The notes under the pieces are model-generated. The model had not been told where the DNA came from, ran no database searches, and saw only the letters and a program-made list of their open reading frames with translations. From Acanthosepion lycidas (taxonomy: Eukaryota > Mollusca > Cephalopoda > Sepiida > Sepiidae), in assembly GCA_963932145.1 (NCBI GenBank), contig OZ010599.1, positions 47,533,287-47,597,286 of the forward strand: a stretch of DNA of 64,000 nucleotides, read 5' to 3'. The translations under genes and the position numbers were made by a program. Shown here piece after piece: positions 34,740-47,049 of this stretch (position 1 is the stretch's first letter; each line of letters begins with the position of its first letter).

Positions 34740-35695
34740 CATATATCTAGTTTATTGTTATATTAGCGTTGAAAAACAAATAAATATTATTTCATTAAAC
34801 TAAAACGCCACCTACCATATTTTTATTCTGGCTGAAGAAGCCAATTCATATTTTCATTAGGTTTCATATTTACACAGACAATCAGATCATGTTTGTTTTT
34901 ATTTATTAATATATTAAACAAATTATCTTGGGAATTTATCATTTTAATTAATTAAGCATCTTAATTAATTGTAATTACTTTAAAATTGTTGTGAATCTCT
35001 CTATTTTTTTCTGACAAGTATGCCTTAATGCATCTAGAAATATAAGACTTAAACCAAAAATGGAAGTGTTATTTAAATGGCAGAATCTTTATTTGGAGTG
35101 TAAAAAAACAATTTTAAATTTATAACATAATAGAAAACTTTTAAAAAATTTACATCATACCTTTAAAAATATTAATTTTGTTGTATATAAAGAGTTCTTT
35201 TTTATGAATGCTGACTTTTGTTTTGAATTGAAGATGGTTTTTCTCTTTTTTGCATGTTTTCTTCAGTTTTTATCACTCATTAAAGATAGGTCATATGTCA
35301 ATTGGAATTTAGGATAGTATTCTCCTTGGTTGTGGGATCATTTCTAGGAGATTTGGGAGAAACTTTAAGAAATTCCATGAAATGTTCATACTGGCTGCTT
35401 CAAGAGTGCTTTCTGTTTAGAGTTTATTCAAGAGAACTTAGAGTTATATTCTTCTGTGATTATTATGGTATCTAACATTTCTACATTAATCTTTGATCAG
35501 TTGGTTGGTGGGTTGATTTTTTTTAGCAGTATATTAGCCACTATGGGCTATTTAATGCTGAAATCTAAATATTTTGAATGCAATTACATGCCTTCAACTG
35601 GTCATTTTACTATAAATATGTATTGTTCGTAATTTTGTTATAAATATGTATTTACACATCTACACACAATCATATATATAAACACAAATGATGGC
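34740..35695. other. No gene seen
   Basis: AT-rich spacer. Confidence 0.4.
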
Positions 35696-35699
35696 GATG

Positions 35700-35803
35700 T
35701 TGAAAAATACTTGACCTAACACCAAGAAGCCATTTAAAAAAAGTCTGAGGTTTGGTCTTTTGGGCAGTGTGCTGGGCCAAGAACTTTTCAGTATCTATCT
35801 ATC
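35700..35803. mobile_element. ~100-bp TIR element (GCTGAAAAGTT family)
   Basis: Left arm TGTTGAAAAATACTTGACCT and right arm, reversed, ACTGAAAAGTTCTTGGCCCA are inverted copies. A (CTAT)n run follows. Confidence 0.6.
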
Positions 35804-36198
35804 TATCTATCTATCTATCTCTGTCTAGTAAAATCAAATAGTAAAAACAGACTTCTGATCCTTGAAGCAATACTCATGCAACAAAAATAACCATCAATAA
35901 ATAAGAACAACTATAACTTAAGAGCTTGCATCATTAAATGTATAAAAAACAAACATCACACCTCATCTACATCACAATACTATTTGCCTACATTACAACA
36001 CTCACTAGTTCTACAAAACTCACCAATTGTTTCTACATATTTTTTGTACTTTTCTTCCAAAATGAACTTTGAACAATTTCTGATAGAATTTCCTCCTTGT
36101 CTAAAAAGGATTATTCATAATTCATTATTTCATAATTTTGAAAATTCAATCATTAAAATTAATCAACACAAAATGTCTGTTGTTTTTAATAATATTTG

Positions 36199-36204
<6 letters not shown>
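35804..36204. other. No gene seen
   Basis: AT-rich; the ORF from 35984 runs into TA repeats and is not convincing. Confidence 0.4.
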
Positions 36205-36243
<39 letters not shown>

Positions 36244-36258
36244 CGCACACACACACAG
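36205..36258. repeat. (TA)n-(CA)n microsatellite
   Basis: Direct reading. Confidence 0.97.
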
Positions 36259-37225
36259 AGTTGTGGATAGAATTAATGACCCTACCCCACTTTTCATAAT
36301 TTCAAATAAAGCTGTAATACCTAAAATTTCCATGGACACTTCATGTGCATTTTTTCATAAATGATGAAATAATGGATTTGAAAGAATGTGCAGTGATGCC
36401 CACAGCAACAAAATTTTTACTTTAATTTCAACCAGTAATACAAAAAACATTTAACATATAACAAATATATTGTTCCTGTTGCCACAATAATCAATTGTGT
36501 AGCCTTTATTCTTGATTATTGCCTTTAATCATTTTTGATAGTTCCTTACAAGATCACTACAAACACTGATAGGCATTTTGCTCCACTCTTCCTTGGCAAT
36601 AGCTTCTAATTCTTCCAAATTTGAAAGACTTCTTTCTCTTACTTTTTTCTTCAAATAGGCCCATAAATTTTCAATGGGTTTTAGGTCAGGCTTTGTGCAG
36701 TGTATGCCAATACCTTAATTTGTTGTCTTCGAAGTATTTTGTAACAATTTGTGCTGTGGTCATTGTCATGTTGGAATGTTCAGTAATTCCCCAAAGACAG
36801 CTTTTGTGCACTTTGTTTATCTCAGGAATTAACCATTTTCTGTCAGTCCTTAATTTATTCTCAACACAATGAGTCTCAGTGTACGACTTGATAATTCTAC
36901 AAATTGTCAATCTAGGAACATTTAAATGCTTGGAAAGTGTTTCACATCCATCACCTTATTTGTACGTATCGACTATCTTCATTTGGGGCTTCTTGCCAAG
37001 TTTAGCCATTCTTGCCATGGTTGTAGAACAAATGAGTTATCACAGTACTACATGTCACTCACATATTTTCTTCTTCATTATCTTTCAGAAGGTTAAAGAA
37101 TCAGATCAATACTATTTCATTTTCAGAGAGGTGTTTGTATTAAATGCTCACACATCAGTCAACACTCTGTACAGCATACACTGCATTCTGTAGGGATTAA
37201 TATTCTTTGGCTATTAAGAATAATG
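36259..37225 (-). pseudogene. Tc1-like transposon relic, internally shortened
   Basis: The minus strand begins MAKLGKKPQMKIVDTYK (~37020) and continues ETLSKHLNVPRLTICRIIKS (the HTH). After losing the middle of the DDE domain it resumes with KFMGLFEEKSKRKKSFKFGR and later AYQCL, the Tc1 C-terminus after the P.ENLWA.LKKKVR block. The ends resemble inverted repeats: GGATAGAATTAATGACCCTA on the left and, reversed, CCAAAGAATATTAATCCCTA on the right. Stops are present. Confidence 0.7.
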
Positions 37226-37272
37226 TCATTGACATTCTACCATCAGTTACTGCCCCTTACCTAGGCCAGTCC

Positions 37273-37629
37273 TTAGAGGACATCACCATTTGCTTGTGGA
37301 AGACTGGTGACATGTCTTCTAGCCAGATGAGTCATAATATACAGCTCTTTAAGGCAGAGAATTGAATTTGTATAAGCACATGAGACAATAAATCCAGGAT
37401 GGTGTACAAACTGAGAGTAACTCTGTAAGTTCTCTTGGAGTTTGCAAGGATCATGAGTGAAATTGATGTCAAGTTTAACAAGTGTGATATGTACAGATCT
37501 TATGTTCACCATGTTTCTTGGTGGTGATTGTTTGTTCCAACATAATATAACACCCCCATCGTATGCAGGTAAATATATGTAACTGGTTCCAGGAATCTTT
37601 AATTGACTTTTAGGTAGTCCATTGTTCAT
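37273..37629 (-). CDS. Unassigned 118-codon open frame
   Basis: Opens MNNGLPKSQLKIPGTSYIYL, includes AYDGGVILCWNKQSPPRNMV and ends LPQANGDVL. Amino-acid use is balanced, unlike low-complexity ORFs nearby. It has no domain I can name. It could be an exon, or a piece of a transposable-element protein, since it directly adjoins a Tc1 relic. No splice sites were convincing. Confidence 0.3.
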   Translation of the reverse strand: MNNGLPKSQLKIPGTSYIYLPAYDGGVILCWNKQSPPRNMVNIRSVHITLVKLDINFTHDPCKLQENLQSYSQFVHHPGFIVSCAYTNSILCLKELYIMTHLARRHVTSLPQANGDVL

Positions 37630-37659
37630 ACAAGATTTAAACCCCTATTTAAAATACAT

Positions 37660-38200
37660 AGATTATGTTGCAAAATTCACTAAATTCTTTATAACTTCAC
37701 TCAATAAACACAATTCAATTATAGGCAGATGTAGAATATGACTGAATAGATATATGCCATGTAACACAGCTAGCATTATCTACAGTGGATTTACAGTCTT
37801 AAATGTTTTGGCACTTTAGTTTATGTAAATACAAATGTATGTATTAATATATACATAAAATTTAATGTGTGTACTTGTATGTCAGATAATATTAATATAT
37901 TATGAAGGAAAATAACTAAAACATTTGTAGGTAATTTCCTACATTCATCATTTACATACATATATAAATACACTACACACATATGCATACACATGTAAAT
38001 GCATACACACATAAATGCATACACGCATATATACTTTATGTATGCATACACGCATATATACTTTATGTATGCACACACAAGTATTCAAACACACAAACAC
38101 AAGGAAATATGCAGTTATAAAAAAGTCACCCTCTTTCTATATTGCATAAACACCTACACACACACTGTGTATGTATATATAAACATGTACACATCTTTTC
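37660..38200. repeat. TA/CA-rich stretch with 27-base tandem repeat
   Basis: 38017-38043 and 38044-38070 are identical 27-base copies starting GCATACACGCATATATAC. The surrounding sequence is CA/TA-rich. Confidence 0.85.
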
Positions 38201-39255
38201 TGGTAGTGACACCACATGCACATGCACATACTGCACATATTCCCACTTTAAAAAAAATATTGTCAGCATTAATTACAAAACATTTTACCACATTCCCAAA
38301 AGAACCTGATAGAAGCAATTGTTTTTGTTTTTTAACAACTGCCTGAAGTAAAAAGCACCTTGAAAAAGCTAAACTCATTGGCAGCTTCAGTGGATTGTTA
38401 CTTGATCTGAAAGAGAAAGCTAACAAAACTGTGTATGTCACTCACACATCATTTTGGAAATGTAAAAATCTTCTGCTTTGGATGTACTTTCTTCCCTGCT
38501 GCAATTTTCCCTGAAGCCATTCATACCACATTTCTGTTGTGATTTTACCAAATGTCTGCTTTGCTGAAAGGCATTACTATCTAAAGAACTCCTGCTTTAG
38601 AAATCATTTTTTTTTTCTTGCCTTAGATGAATTTTACCTAATGGGTATAACCTGCTTAGCATTGGCAAGTTTCTAAATCATTCTTTTACACACACACACA
38701 TGCACGTGCATGCGCACACACAATTTAGCTGTCACTTCTTTTTGGAAAATAACTTCAGTCTTTTGAATGACAAGCAAGGTTTCATGCAATAGAGACAACA
38801 AATGCTCCTTTTGTTCAATTTGGGCTGTTTGAGAGTGGGTCACATTGTGGGCCATCTTTAGGCTGGATAGTCATTTTAAAGAATTGATACATTGCATTAA
38901 TATATTGGTGGTGCATTTAATGCTAGTAACAGAGGTCAAATAAATATTCCTATAGCTACAGATTCTGGATGAATATCTTATATAGATGCTTTTTTTAATC
39001 ATTTTAATCTCACACATTACTGCTGTTATGAAATTCATTCATCATGCAATGTTGAACATGACACCCATTAAAGCATTTGACTCTAATGAGAGTTAAACAT
39101 ATGGATAAACTATAAACACTAAACAGCCTGATTGAACAGATGTTAAACTAAATCTAGGTTTCATTTGTTTACTCTTTGACATTAACATCAAAATAGTTTA
39201 TTTCAAATTTGTATATTTTAAATATAATAGTACTTTCTAAACAACCTAATACATA
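38201..39255. other. No gene seen; (CA)n at ~38688-38720
   Basis: AT-rich; the short ORFs have no recognised domain. Confidence 0.4.
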
Positions 39256-39257
39256 CA

Positions 39258-39347
39258 GGGAGGTGCTGAAAAGTTCTTGACCCAACCAAGAAGACATTGT
39301 GTCAGCTCTTTGGAATTAATTCAGGATGAAAATTTTTCAGCAGCTTT
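39258..39347. mobile_element. ~90-bp TIR element (GCTGAAAAGTT family)
   Basis: GGTGCTGAAAAGTTCTTGAC at the left is an inverted match to GAAAATTTTTCAGCAGC at the right. A (CA)n tract follows. Confidence 0.65.
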
Positions 39348-39379
39348 TTGCACACACACACACACACACACGAGGAGAA

Positions 39380-39850
39380 AGGACAATAAAGGAATAGAGT
39401 TAAGGCAGACAGAAGATGGTGTTTGTTATTACATTTAAATTTTTGAAGATTGTAGGTGGCAGAGAAGCAAGAAATCGGAAGGGAGTTCTACAGGTAAGAA
39501 ATGCAATAAAAGAAACATAGAAGGTCTAGTTGTATCTACCTAGTTCAATATAAAAATAGTGAGACTTAGTTACTAATCTAGTATCAGTCTTAAATTCATG
39601 CAGTCAAGGCACCAAGGAGAAAAGCTCATCAGAAGAATTGCTATGAAAATATATGTAGAAAAGACAGAAAAAAGTCATATCACATCAGTCAGAAATGAAG
39701 ATGTCAAGTAAAGATTGATTGCATTTCAGATCCTTCTTTGAATTTAGTCAAGAATCTCAAGATAGGAGTATCAGACCAGATCTGGCAGCAGTGTTCAATG
39801 TATAGACAAAGAGTAGATTTATAAATGTGCAAGGTAGATTCTAATGGGAA
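39380..39850 (-). mobile_element. Antisense LINE ORF2 C-terminal fragment
   Basis: The minus strand gives STLHIYKSTLCLYIEHCCQ and IWSDTPILRFLTKFKEG near 39840-39740, then a decayed FYKYFHGN-type block. Same family and same segment as 455-1095 and 63440-64000. Confidence 0.75.
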
Positions 39851-39949
39851 AAATTGTGTAAGATCAATACATTGTTAGGAAAGCAACAGCAGACCATACA
39901 ACCATCCACAGCAGAGATTGGAACAAATGTGGTGCCAGTAATGTCAACA

Positions 39950-40445
39950 CAAGCCATTGATTTATTTGCTGCAGAACTATGAGCATATATATGTCCAGCC
40001 AGATTTTCACTTTCACTGCAACAATGTCATACATGTATTCAGGAGTATTGAAAGAGACTCAACCCCTGGCATTATGGTAGAGGGTGCCATAAATTACAAC
40101 TGTCACTTGCCTTTCGTGTTTGCAGAGGGAATATTACACATATATTATTCAACTCATATTCCTGATATTCCTGCATCCAGAATGATGATGCTCACCTACA
40201 TGATGCCGATACTATTGAATATTCTCTACAAGATATTTAGCAAATTCTCTGAATAGCACAATTACCAGAACTATCCCCAATGAAAATCTCTGGGATATGA
40301 TGGGATCGCATCTGGCTCATTCACTTAGCCCATCTACAACCCTTACTGTATTGTATGAGTAAGAGGCCTGGAATAATGTATTGCAAGAAGGTATTTTCGA
40401 ACTGCATGAGAGTACAGATCTGCGTTAATGCCCATGGAGAATATA
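39950..40445 (+). pseudogene. Tc1/Tc3-like transposase relic
   Basis: HVQPDFHFHCNNVIHVFRSI is followed by GIMVEGAINYNCHLPFVFAE (~40070-40130). This is the GIMVWGAI.Y..R.PLVF block around the first DDE positions of this Tc group. A MENIQCVR-type ending sits at ~40440. Stops and frame changes occur after ~40256. It ends just before the hAT element. Confidence 0.75.
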
Positions 40446-40459
40446 CAATGTGTTAGGTG

Positions 40460-43400
40460 CAGTGGCAGACCAAGGGAGTGGTCCAGGGTCCATGGGTGGC
40501 ACTTAATGGGGGCGGCATTTTGCAGGTAAAAAAAATTGAAGATGTAATCATTCATTTTTATGTTATGGTGTTCCAAAAAAGAAATCTAATATTTTCTGTT
40601 TTTAATTCAATTTTTTTTCACATTCTTTCCTTTTGTCTTGGAAGATCACAAACACATGACATTGCTGCCCTGTTGGTGTCCACAGCTTTTCATAAGCTCA
40701 GGCAACTGAAATGCCATTATTTTGATCTGGCTCTGCTGCAAACGACTTCTTGCTGAGATTACAAGACTACACCGGAACATTCCAAGAGACATCCCACTAT
40801 ATTGTATATTTTGTACAAACAATATATATTTGCCTCCAACCATGTTTTTGTATTGCAATAATCGACCTAAATAATTTTTGGGTAGTTTTTAAATTATTTT
40901 TAAATATTTTTTTCCCATGATGTTTTTTTCCAATACTTTCAAAATCAATTGTGAACATGTTGAAATTTTACTGAAATTTTTGATATCTTATTCATTAATA
41001 AATTAATTTTATAATGAATAGCTTCTTTGATTTAAAAAAAAACCTTGAGAAAATATTTTTATCATTTTAACTGGAGGGTTTCAACGTTTAGTCATTTGAA
41101 TAAAAAGAATTCCAATCGCTAATTTTTATATTTCTAGAAAGATCAAAAACGAGAAGAACACATATAAAAGAGAATTATGTTGTGAACAATCTGAAAAAGT
41201 TATTTGAAAATTTTAATTTTGTTTTTAAAAAACTCAAAAAAGAATTTTTATACCTTGTTTTTTTTTCTAGTGGAATTTTAAAAACAATGTTTTTTTCTTT
41301 GGTTTGATCAAAAAACAAATTTCTCTGATGCAATTTACCTACATTTTATTCACTTAAAATTTTTTAGTGAATTTAGAAAGACTTTGAACCATTCTACCTA
41401 AGATGAAATATTTGTAATTTAAATAAAGATTTATTTATGTAAAAATGTAAAACTTCCTAATGTAGGATAGCATATTTTCTGACATTTTAATTTATTTTAA
41501 TATATTTAAAAAAATTTATGAACGATTTTTCATTCTGAGTAAAATTGCTTAAAGAAATAAAGAAAAGTCATTTTCTTCTTTGAAGTCTTAAAATTTTTAA
41601 GATTATAATTATGGAGAAATAAAATTGGTCTTTTTTTTAAGTTGCGCACCTTCGCAACCAGAAGTCCTTTGTTCAGAAAATTAAAATTAAAAATATAAAA
41701 TTACATATTTTTTTCAAATAATTTATATTTTTCTCTTATTGTTTATGAAATTTGAAACTATTTGCATTATTATTAATATGTTTAATTAACAATTTGAGTA
41801 ATTAAAACTTCCAATATTTTTTACATATCATGGGATACTGATTTGATTAGATTTAAGTTTGCTCTTAAATATTGAATCAAAATAAAGATTATAGTTGATT
41901 TTGATAGTAAATGATAATGTAGATGGGTTTTAAGAAATATTTGGGTTTTATTGTTTTATTGTATATTTAGTATTTATCCATAATATATTCTAATTAGTCT
42001 GTAGAGCCAATCCTGGAAACAGACCACCATATATACTCAGAGCACTTACACACAGCATTATCCTTGGTAAAAACCTGTTAACTTCAAAACATATGTTTAA
42101 TTTTTTCCTAATAATTGAAACATTTTAGAACAAAACAGCCTTCATTTAAATTTAAAAATTAGGAAGAGGCTATTTTGTCAGTCCCTGGACAATAACGACC
42201 CATCATAGTTGCTATGACATTATGAAAGAAGTCTAAATTATTTATTCATAAAAAAAAACAAAAAAAAAAAAAACAGTTTACTTATTTGGTTATCTTCAAG
42301 ATATGCAATCCCAAAATTTTCAGGTTATTTTTTAAGGAATGCTCTCTTCATAGTAGCAGCACGAGGAAATAATGTTTAATTTGTTTTCAATTCATTGTTA
42401 AAAATTCATCGATATATATTTATTTAAAAATGCCTAAATTAATTTATTGTAAAAGAAAATTATTTAAGAATTCAAATGAAAAACAAGTTTATTTTCCAAA
42501 AAAAAAGCAGATAAAAAAATACGAGGCTGACTCATGCTGCTAATTTGAAGGCGGAATTGCTTAAAAAAAGCTGAAAAATTTGTGAGTGCGTATCTTGAAG
42601 AAAAACAATTATTTGCTTTTTATTGAAAAATGTTGATATAAAACATTGGATCAATTGAAGAATCCCCCCACATAATCAACTGTAAAATCTCCACCCCAAC
42701 TTAACTCAGCTGTAGAATCTCCTCCCAGATTGATCAACTGTAGATCATTGAAACTTGTTAAAAATTAATGTTATTTTTTTCTTTTCAGTTAGTTCTTTTC
42801 GTAGAAAAAGATTGGAGATTTTTTGGCATAAAGAAAAACATTAGAACCAGAATATACTTTTAAAGTTTGTTTACACTTCGAAAATTTTTACTTGCAATTT
42901 TTAAAGATCAAAAACCGTATAAATATCACACTTTTCAGAGATTTCAATAGATTTTCCATAAAAATCACCATTTTAGAATTATTATGTGAAAATAACATTC
43001 TACATTAAATTTTAAATTTGTAGAGATTTTTAAACTAAACATTTTCAAAAAAATCAAAATTAAAGAAATTGACAGTGAAATCATGATGTGTCAACGGAAG
43101 TGAGTTCCATTGCATGCGATAAGAACAAGGATGAATATGAAGAAGGAACGAGTGAAGTTACTGGAAATAAAGAAATAGAACAAACAATGGAGAATAGAGA
43201 GACTGTTTTGAGATCATGGTCGCTGTACTCAAAGACGAACAAATGTCCTTATTGTTTCTGCTGTCGCCTCTTCCTGAAGACAGAGCAACACAAATCAAGT
43301 CTAGCAAGAAATCCAGGATTTCAAAAGTTCTGGGAGCTTAATTAAAAAATGCCTGATCATGAAAGCTCGTCTGACCACCAAAGAGCTTTCAAGGAATGGA

Positions 43401-45595
43401 AGATGTTGGAAATGACCCTCAATAAAGATAAAAGCCTTGATAGTAAATTACAAGAACAAACTATGAAAGACAGGTTACTTGATGTCGAGAAGATTCTGAC
43501 GAAACAGAATCTGCCTTTTAGAGGTAATCAAGAAGATGTATATTGTTCCAAAAATGATAACTTTATAGAACTTATGAAATTTATGAGCAAGTATGATCCT
43601 GTTCTTAGAGAGTATTGAAAGAAGTAAAATATTGTTGCGGGGCCAACAATATGTAGAACGGTTTGTTCAAGTACTCCCTAGCTGGAGAGAGTAGAAAACC
43701 GTAGATAAAAAATTACTCCACACGATGTTCAATGTTTGGGAAAACACTGCCCAATCCGATGCTCGCAAGGTATGGTTTGGACTCGACAATATTGGGCCAG
43801 TCGTCCAGTTTCTCGCATGTTGCTTGACTTAAATCTGCGAGATCGGGGGTTGTGGAGGTCAAGGTCGTTTTTCTAAGGAGCAACTAATGGCGGCTGCAAA
43901 AAGATAACTGGTGGTACTTGCCACCGAAAATCAAAAATGAATTCTTTCATATCTTGGGAAACCACGCAAAGGAAAATATATCGAATTCGAAAAGCCAGTT
44001 ATATTGCTATCATACTAGACAGCACGCCGGACATTTCTCATACTGATAAGATGATTTTCATTTGTCAATATGTCGTTGTTGAAGACAAAGAAGTGTAGGT
44101 GCGGGAACCATTTTTTGGTTTTATCACTGAGCAAGACAAGCTTCTGATATCAAGATGATTTTGGATCGACCAGAGAAAGAGAAACTGATCTCAAAAAATG
44201 TAGAGAGATAAAATTTAACAATACGGCTAGTATGGCTGGAGTTCATGGTGGTGTTCAATGTTTTTACGAAACATAAATGGGAAAGCTAAATTTGTGCCAT
44301 GTTCTTATCATAGTCTGAATGTATGCGGTGTTCATGCCTCAACTGTGAATGCAAGTGCCATTACATTTTTCGGGGTGATTGAGAGACTCTATTTTTCTCC
44401 TCTTCCAGTCACCGGTGGGAAGTTTTAATCTTCGCATGTGAAGGTCATGATGAAGTGTTTGGTAACCACCTGTTGGAGTGCACGTTATGAAGCTATTCGA
44501 GCAGGAATTTCAAGGAGTAATTCAGGTACTCGATTCATTAACCTCAGCTCCAGAAAATCTTCAAACGAGAGGGGATGCACAAATCATTTTGGTTTCAATT
44601 GAAAACTTTTTCTTCATATCATGTTTTACTGGGAAGAAATTATGGGACAAATAAATCTCATCCAAAATAAACTTCTAGAACCTGGTATTGGTTTGGATGT
44701 GTGAATAACCCACATGGATGCGACCAAAATTTTCGTTAACCGAAACAGGAACAGGTTGATGTCTGAATTGGTTAATCAAAGTAAAACAAAGTGTAAGGAA
44801 ATGGAAATTCCAGTTGAAAAGCGGATTAGAAAAAAGAGAAATCTATCTGGGGAAAAGGAAGATGATGTATGTCAAACACTTGTGCAGGAAGTAAAAAGAA
44901 ATCTTTACGAATGTCATGATTGATTTGTAAATGAACTGGAAGCATGATTTGACTCCATGTCTCATCTGCAAACTGTCTTCGCTGGATTATCATCACAAGC
45001 AATCATGGAAGATGTTGAAGGCGAGTTGGAACCAAAATTTAAAATTCTCGGTAACGAATACGGTGCTGACTTAGACGTATCTAGGCTGCCGTCTTCTGGA
45101 CTTTTTAGTGGCAGTTTCAAAAGTAGAACATCACATAACCATGATGACCAAATCATTGGCTATCGAATGGCTGAGATGGATTTATCGATTGAAGTTCAAG
45201 AAACAGTGCCAAATATTGTGATTGCTCTACGGCTGTTTTTGACCCTCACAATTTCTGTTGCTACTGCAGAGAGAAGCTTCTCAAAACTGAAGTTCATTAA
45301 AAGTCCCTTGAGATCGAGTATGTCGCAAGATCACTTATCCAATTTGTTCCTCATTTCAATTGAACATGAAACTGTGGAGAAGATAGACTTTGACCAAGTT
45401 ATTAGTAAATTTGCTTCTGTAAAAGCCCGAAAGGTTTAAATATGATAACGTTTGAACAGCTAATTTTTTAATTTGTTGTTTTTCAAGTACTAATCAACTC
45501 CATTAAGGGTATTTCATTAATATTTTTCCTCCAAAAAAAGAGGATGCCATTATGAATACAAGCCCAGGGCTGCACTTTACCTTGGTACGCCCCTG
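40460..45595 (+). mobile_element. hAT (ZMYM1-like) DNA transposon
   Basis: The left end CAGTGGCAGACCAAGGGAGT and the right end, read inward on the minus strand, CAGGGGCGTACCAAGGTAAA form imperfect terminal inverted repeats of the hAT type. About 2.6 kb of AT-rich non-coding sequence precedes the transposase at 43088-45439. The 8-bp flanks (GTTAGGTG and ATATACAG) do not match as a target duplication. Part of the left half may be a later insertion. Confidence 0.75.
43088..45439 (+). pseudogene. hAT transposase, ZMYM1-like, decayed
   Basis: N-terminal TTF-type zinc finger: RSWSLYSKTNKCPYCFCCRL (~43205). The RNase-H-like catalytic start is IILDSTPDISHTDKM (~44007-44051). An HSLNVCGVH block follows (~44312). 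The C-terminal hAT dimerisation domain is AERSFSKLKFIKSPLRSSMS (~45265-45325). The best frame, 44957-45439, is intact for 160 codons. Stops occur at 43344 and 43618, and several frame changes lie between 43620 and 44710. The family normally has one ~700-800 residue ORF, so this copy cannot transpose by itself. Confidence 0.88.
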
Positions 45596-45647
45596 ATATA
45601 CAGTCTGAGTTATTGCATCCCTTATTTTTGAATCTATAAATATCTGT

Positions 45648-45879
45648 TTACACTATTTACATTGTTTGGAGTGTTGTCCTCATCTTTATTGTCACATTCA
45701 CAACATTTCGGCCGTTGTACGCTCCGACCTTCCTCAGGTAATATTTGTTCGAATGTTGAACCAAGCCCAGAATAGTGAATGTATCACAAATATCACCTGA
45801 GAAAATATACAACAGCTGAAACATTCTGAATATGGCAATAAAGGTGAGGACAACAGTCCAGACAATGTAAATAGTGTAA
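45648..45879. repeat. ~95-bp inverted repeat with PLE-like motif
   Basis: Arms 45648-45747 and 45787-45879 are reverse complements at roughly 80 percent by eye, with a 39-base loop. On the minus strand the left arm has CTGAGGA (45731-45737), a GGTCG/CGGCC stem and GAAAT (45705-45709). The right arm carries a decayed + strand version ending GAAAC (45818-45822). Confidence 0.75.
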
Positions 45880-46087
45880 TTAGTAAATATAGTTACAATA
45901 CTTCATCTCAGAAATATAGACAGATATTGATATGTATATATGATCATTTACTCTAATCAAGCAGTATGTTTAGTCTTGAGTAAATTGAAATACATGTTCA
46001 GGGCATTGCAATTTTATTTTCTGTCACTGTACTTGATGTAATTGATGCCAATTTCCCCTGGTAAAAGCATGTATCAAACTATCTTGA

Positions 46088-46303
46088 CACACACACACAC
46101 ACACACTCTCTCTCTCCACCCCTCTCTCTCATTACCAGTTAGAATTACATTGGTTTTGTTATAATAGATAATCAGGAAGAAAAAACTCTTGTTAGTGAGT
46201 TTGATCTTTACAGGATGTAACACTGGTATCTCCTTTAATCAAATGAAGTAAATAGACTGATGGCTAGCTGGCTAGCTAGCTAGCTAGATAGATAGATATG
46301 AAC

Positions 46304-46346
<43 letters not shown>
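46088..46346. repeat. (CA)n-(TC)n and (GCTA)n-(GATA)n microsatellites
   Basis: CA then TC repeats at ~46088-46132, and GCTA then GATA repeats at ~46262-46346. Confidence 0.95.
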
Positions 46347-46627
46347 TGGGGGGTGGAAATAACTATGTTTTACCAGAATGGATATAAAAACAAATGTAAG
46401 TTTAATTTATTTACACATTATTTATCAAAAACGTAATCACTTTCATTTTCAGTGATTCACCCCAATGGAAAGGTAAATTTTTGATTCCACATTTCAAAGA
46501 AATTTAGGTTCCACACCTGTCCAAAAGTTTAAAAAATGTTTTCAACTTTTTTTCTTTCTCAATATTCTGTCACTTATAAAATGTTTGACAATGTTTAACT
46601 TTTGTGCCCACAAAAAAAAAGTATGTC

Positions 46628-47034
46628 AAAAGGACAATTATTTCCTTAACACCACTATTACTGTATACACTTTTGACTCCCTCAGCAATGTTTATTTTTT
46701 TAAAAGCAACTATTAGAATTTTAATCAAACCCAAAAATATGAAAGCAGATTTTTACATTTTCTTTATTCTTTAGAATTGAGAGCAAAGATATTAAACACT
46801 TTATTTGCTTGCTTACAAGAATATTTGAATATTTACAAGATTAGAAAAATATGTGAACCAATTATATTGAAAATTTTGTTCATTGATATTTTTATAAAAT
46901 TATGAATAAATAACTTGTTTTCATAGTTATTTATAAGAGGTAAGTAATAAATATTGCATTGTACTTGATTTTCATATCAAAGTCAAAAGTGTATACAGTA
47001 ATAGTAGTGACAAGGGAATAACCGTCCTTTTCAA
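46628..47034. mobile_element. ~407-bp MITE with ~54-bp terminal inverted repeats
   Basis: 46628-46681 (AAAAGGACAATTATTTCCTT and on) is an inverted match to 46981-47034, both with ACTGTATACACTTTTGACT. The interior is AT-rich and non-coding. Confidence 0.75.
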
Positions 47035-47049
47035 ACACCAGTTTTTTTC

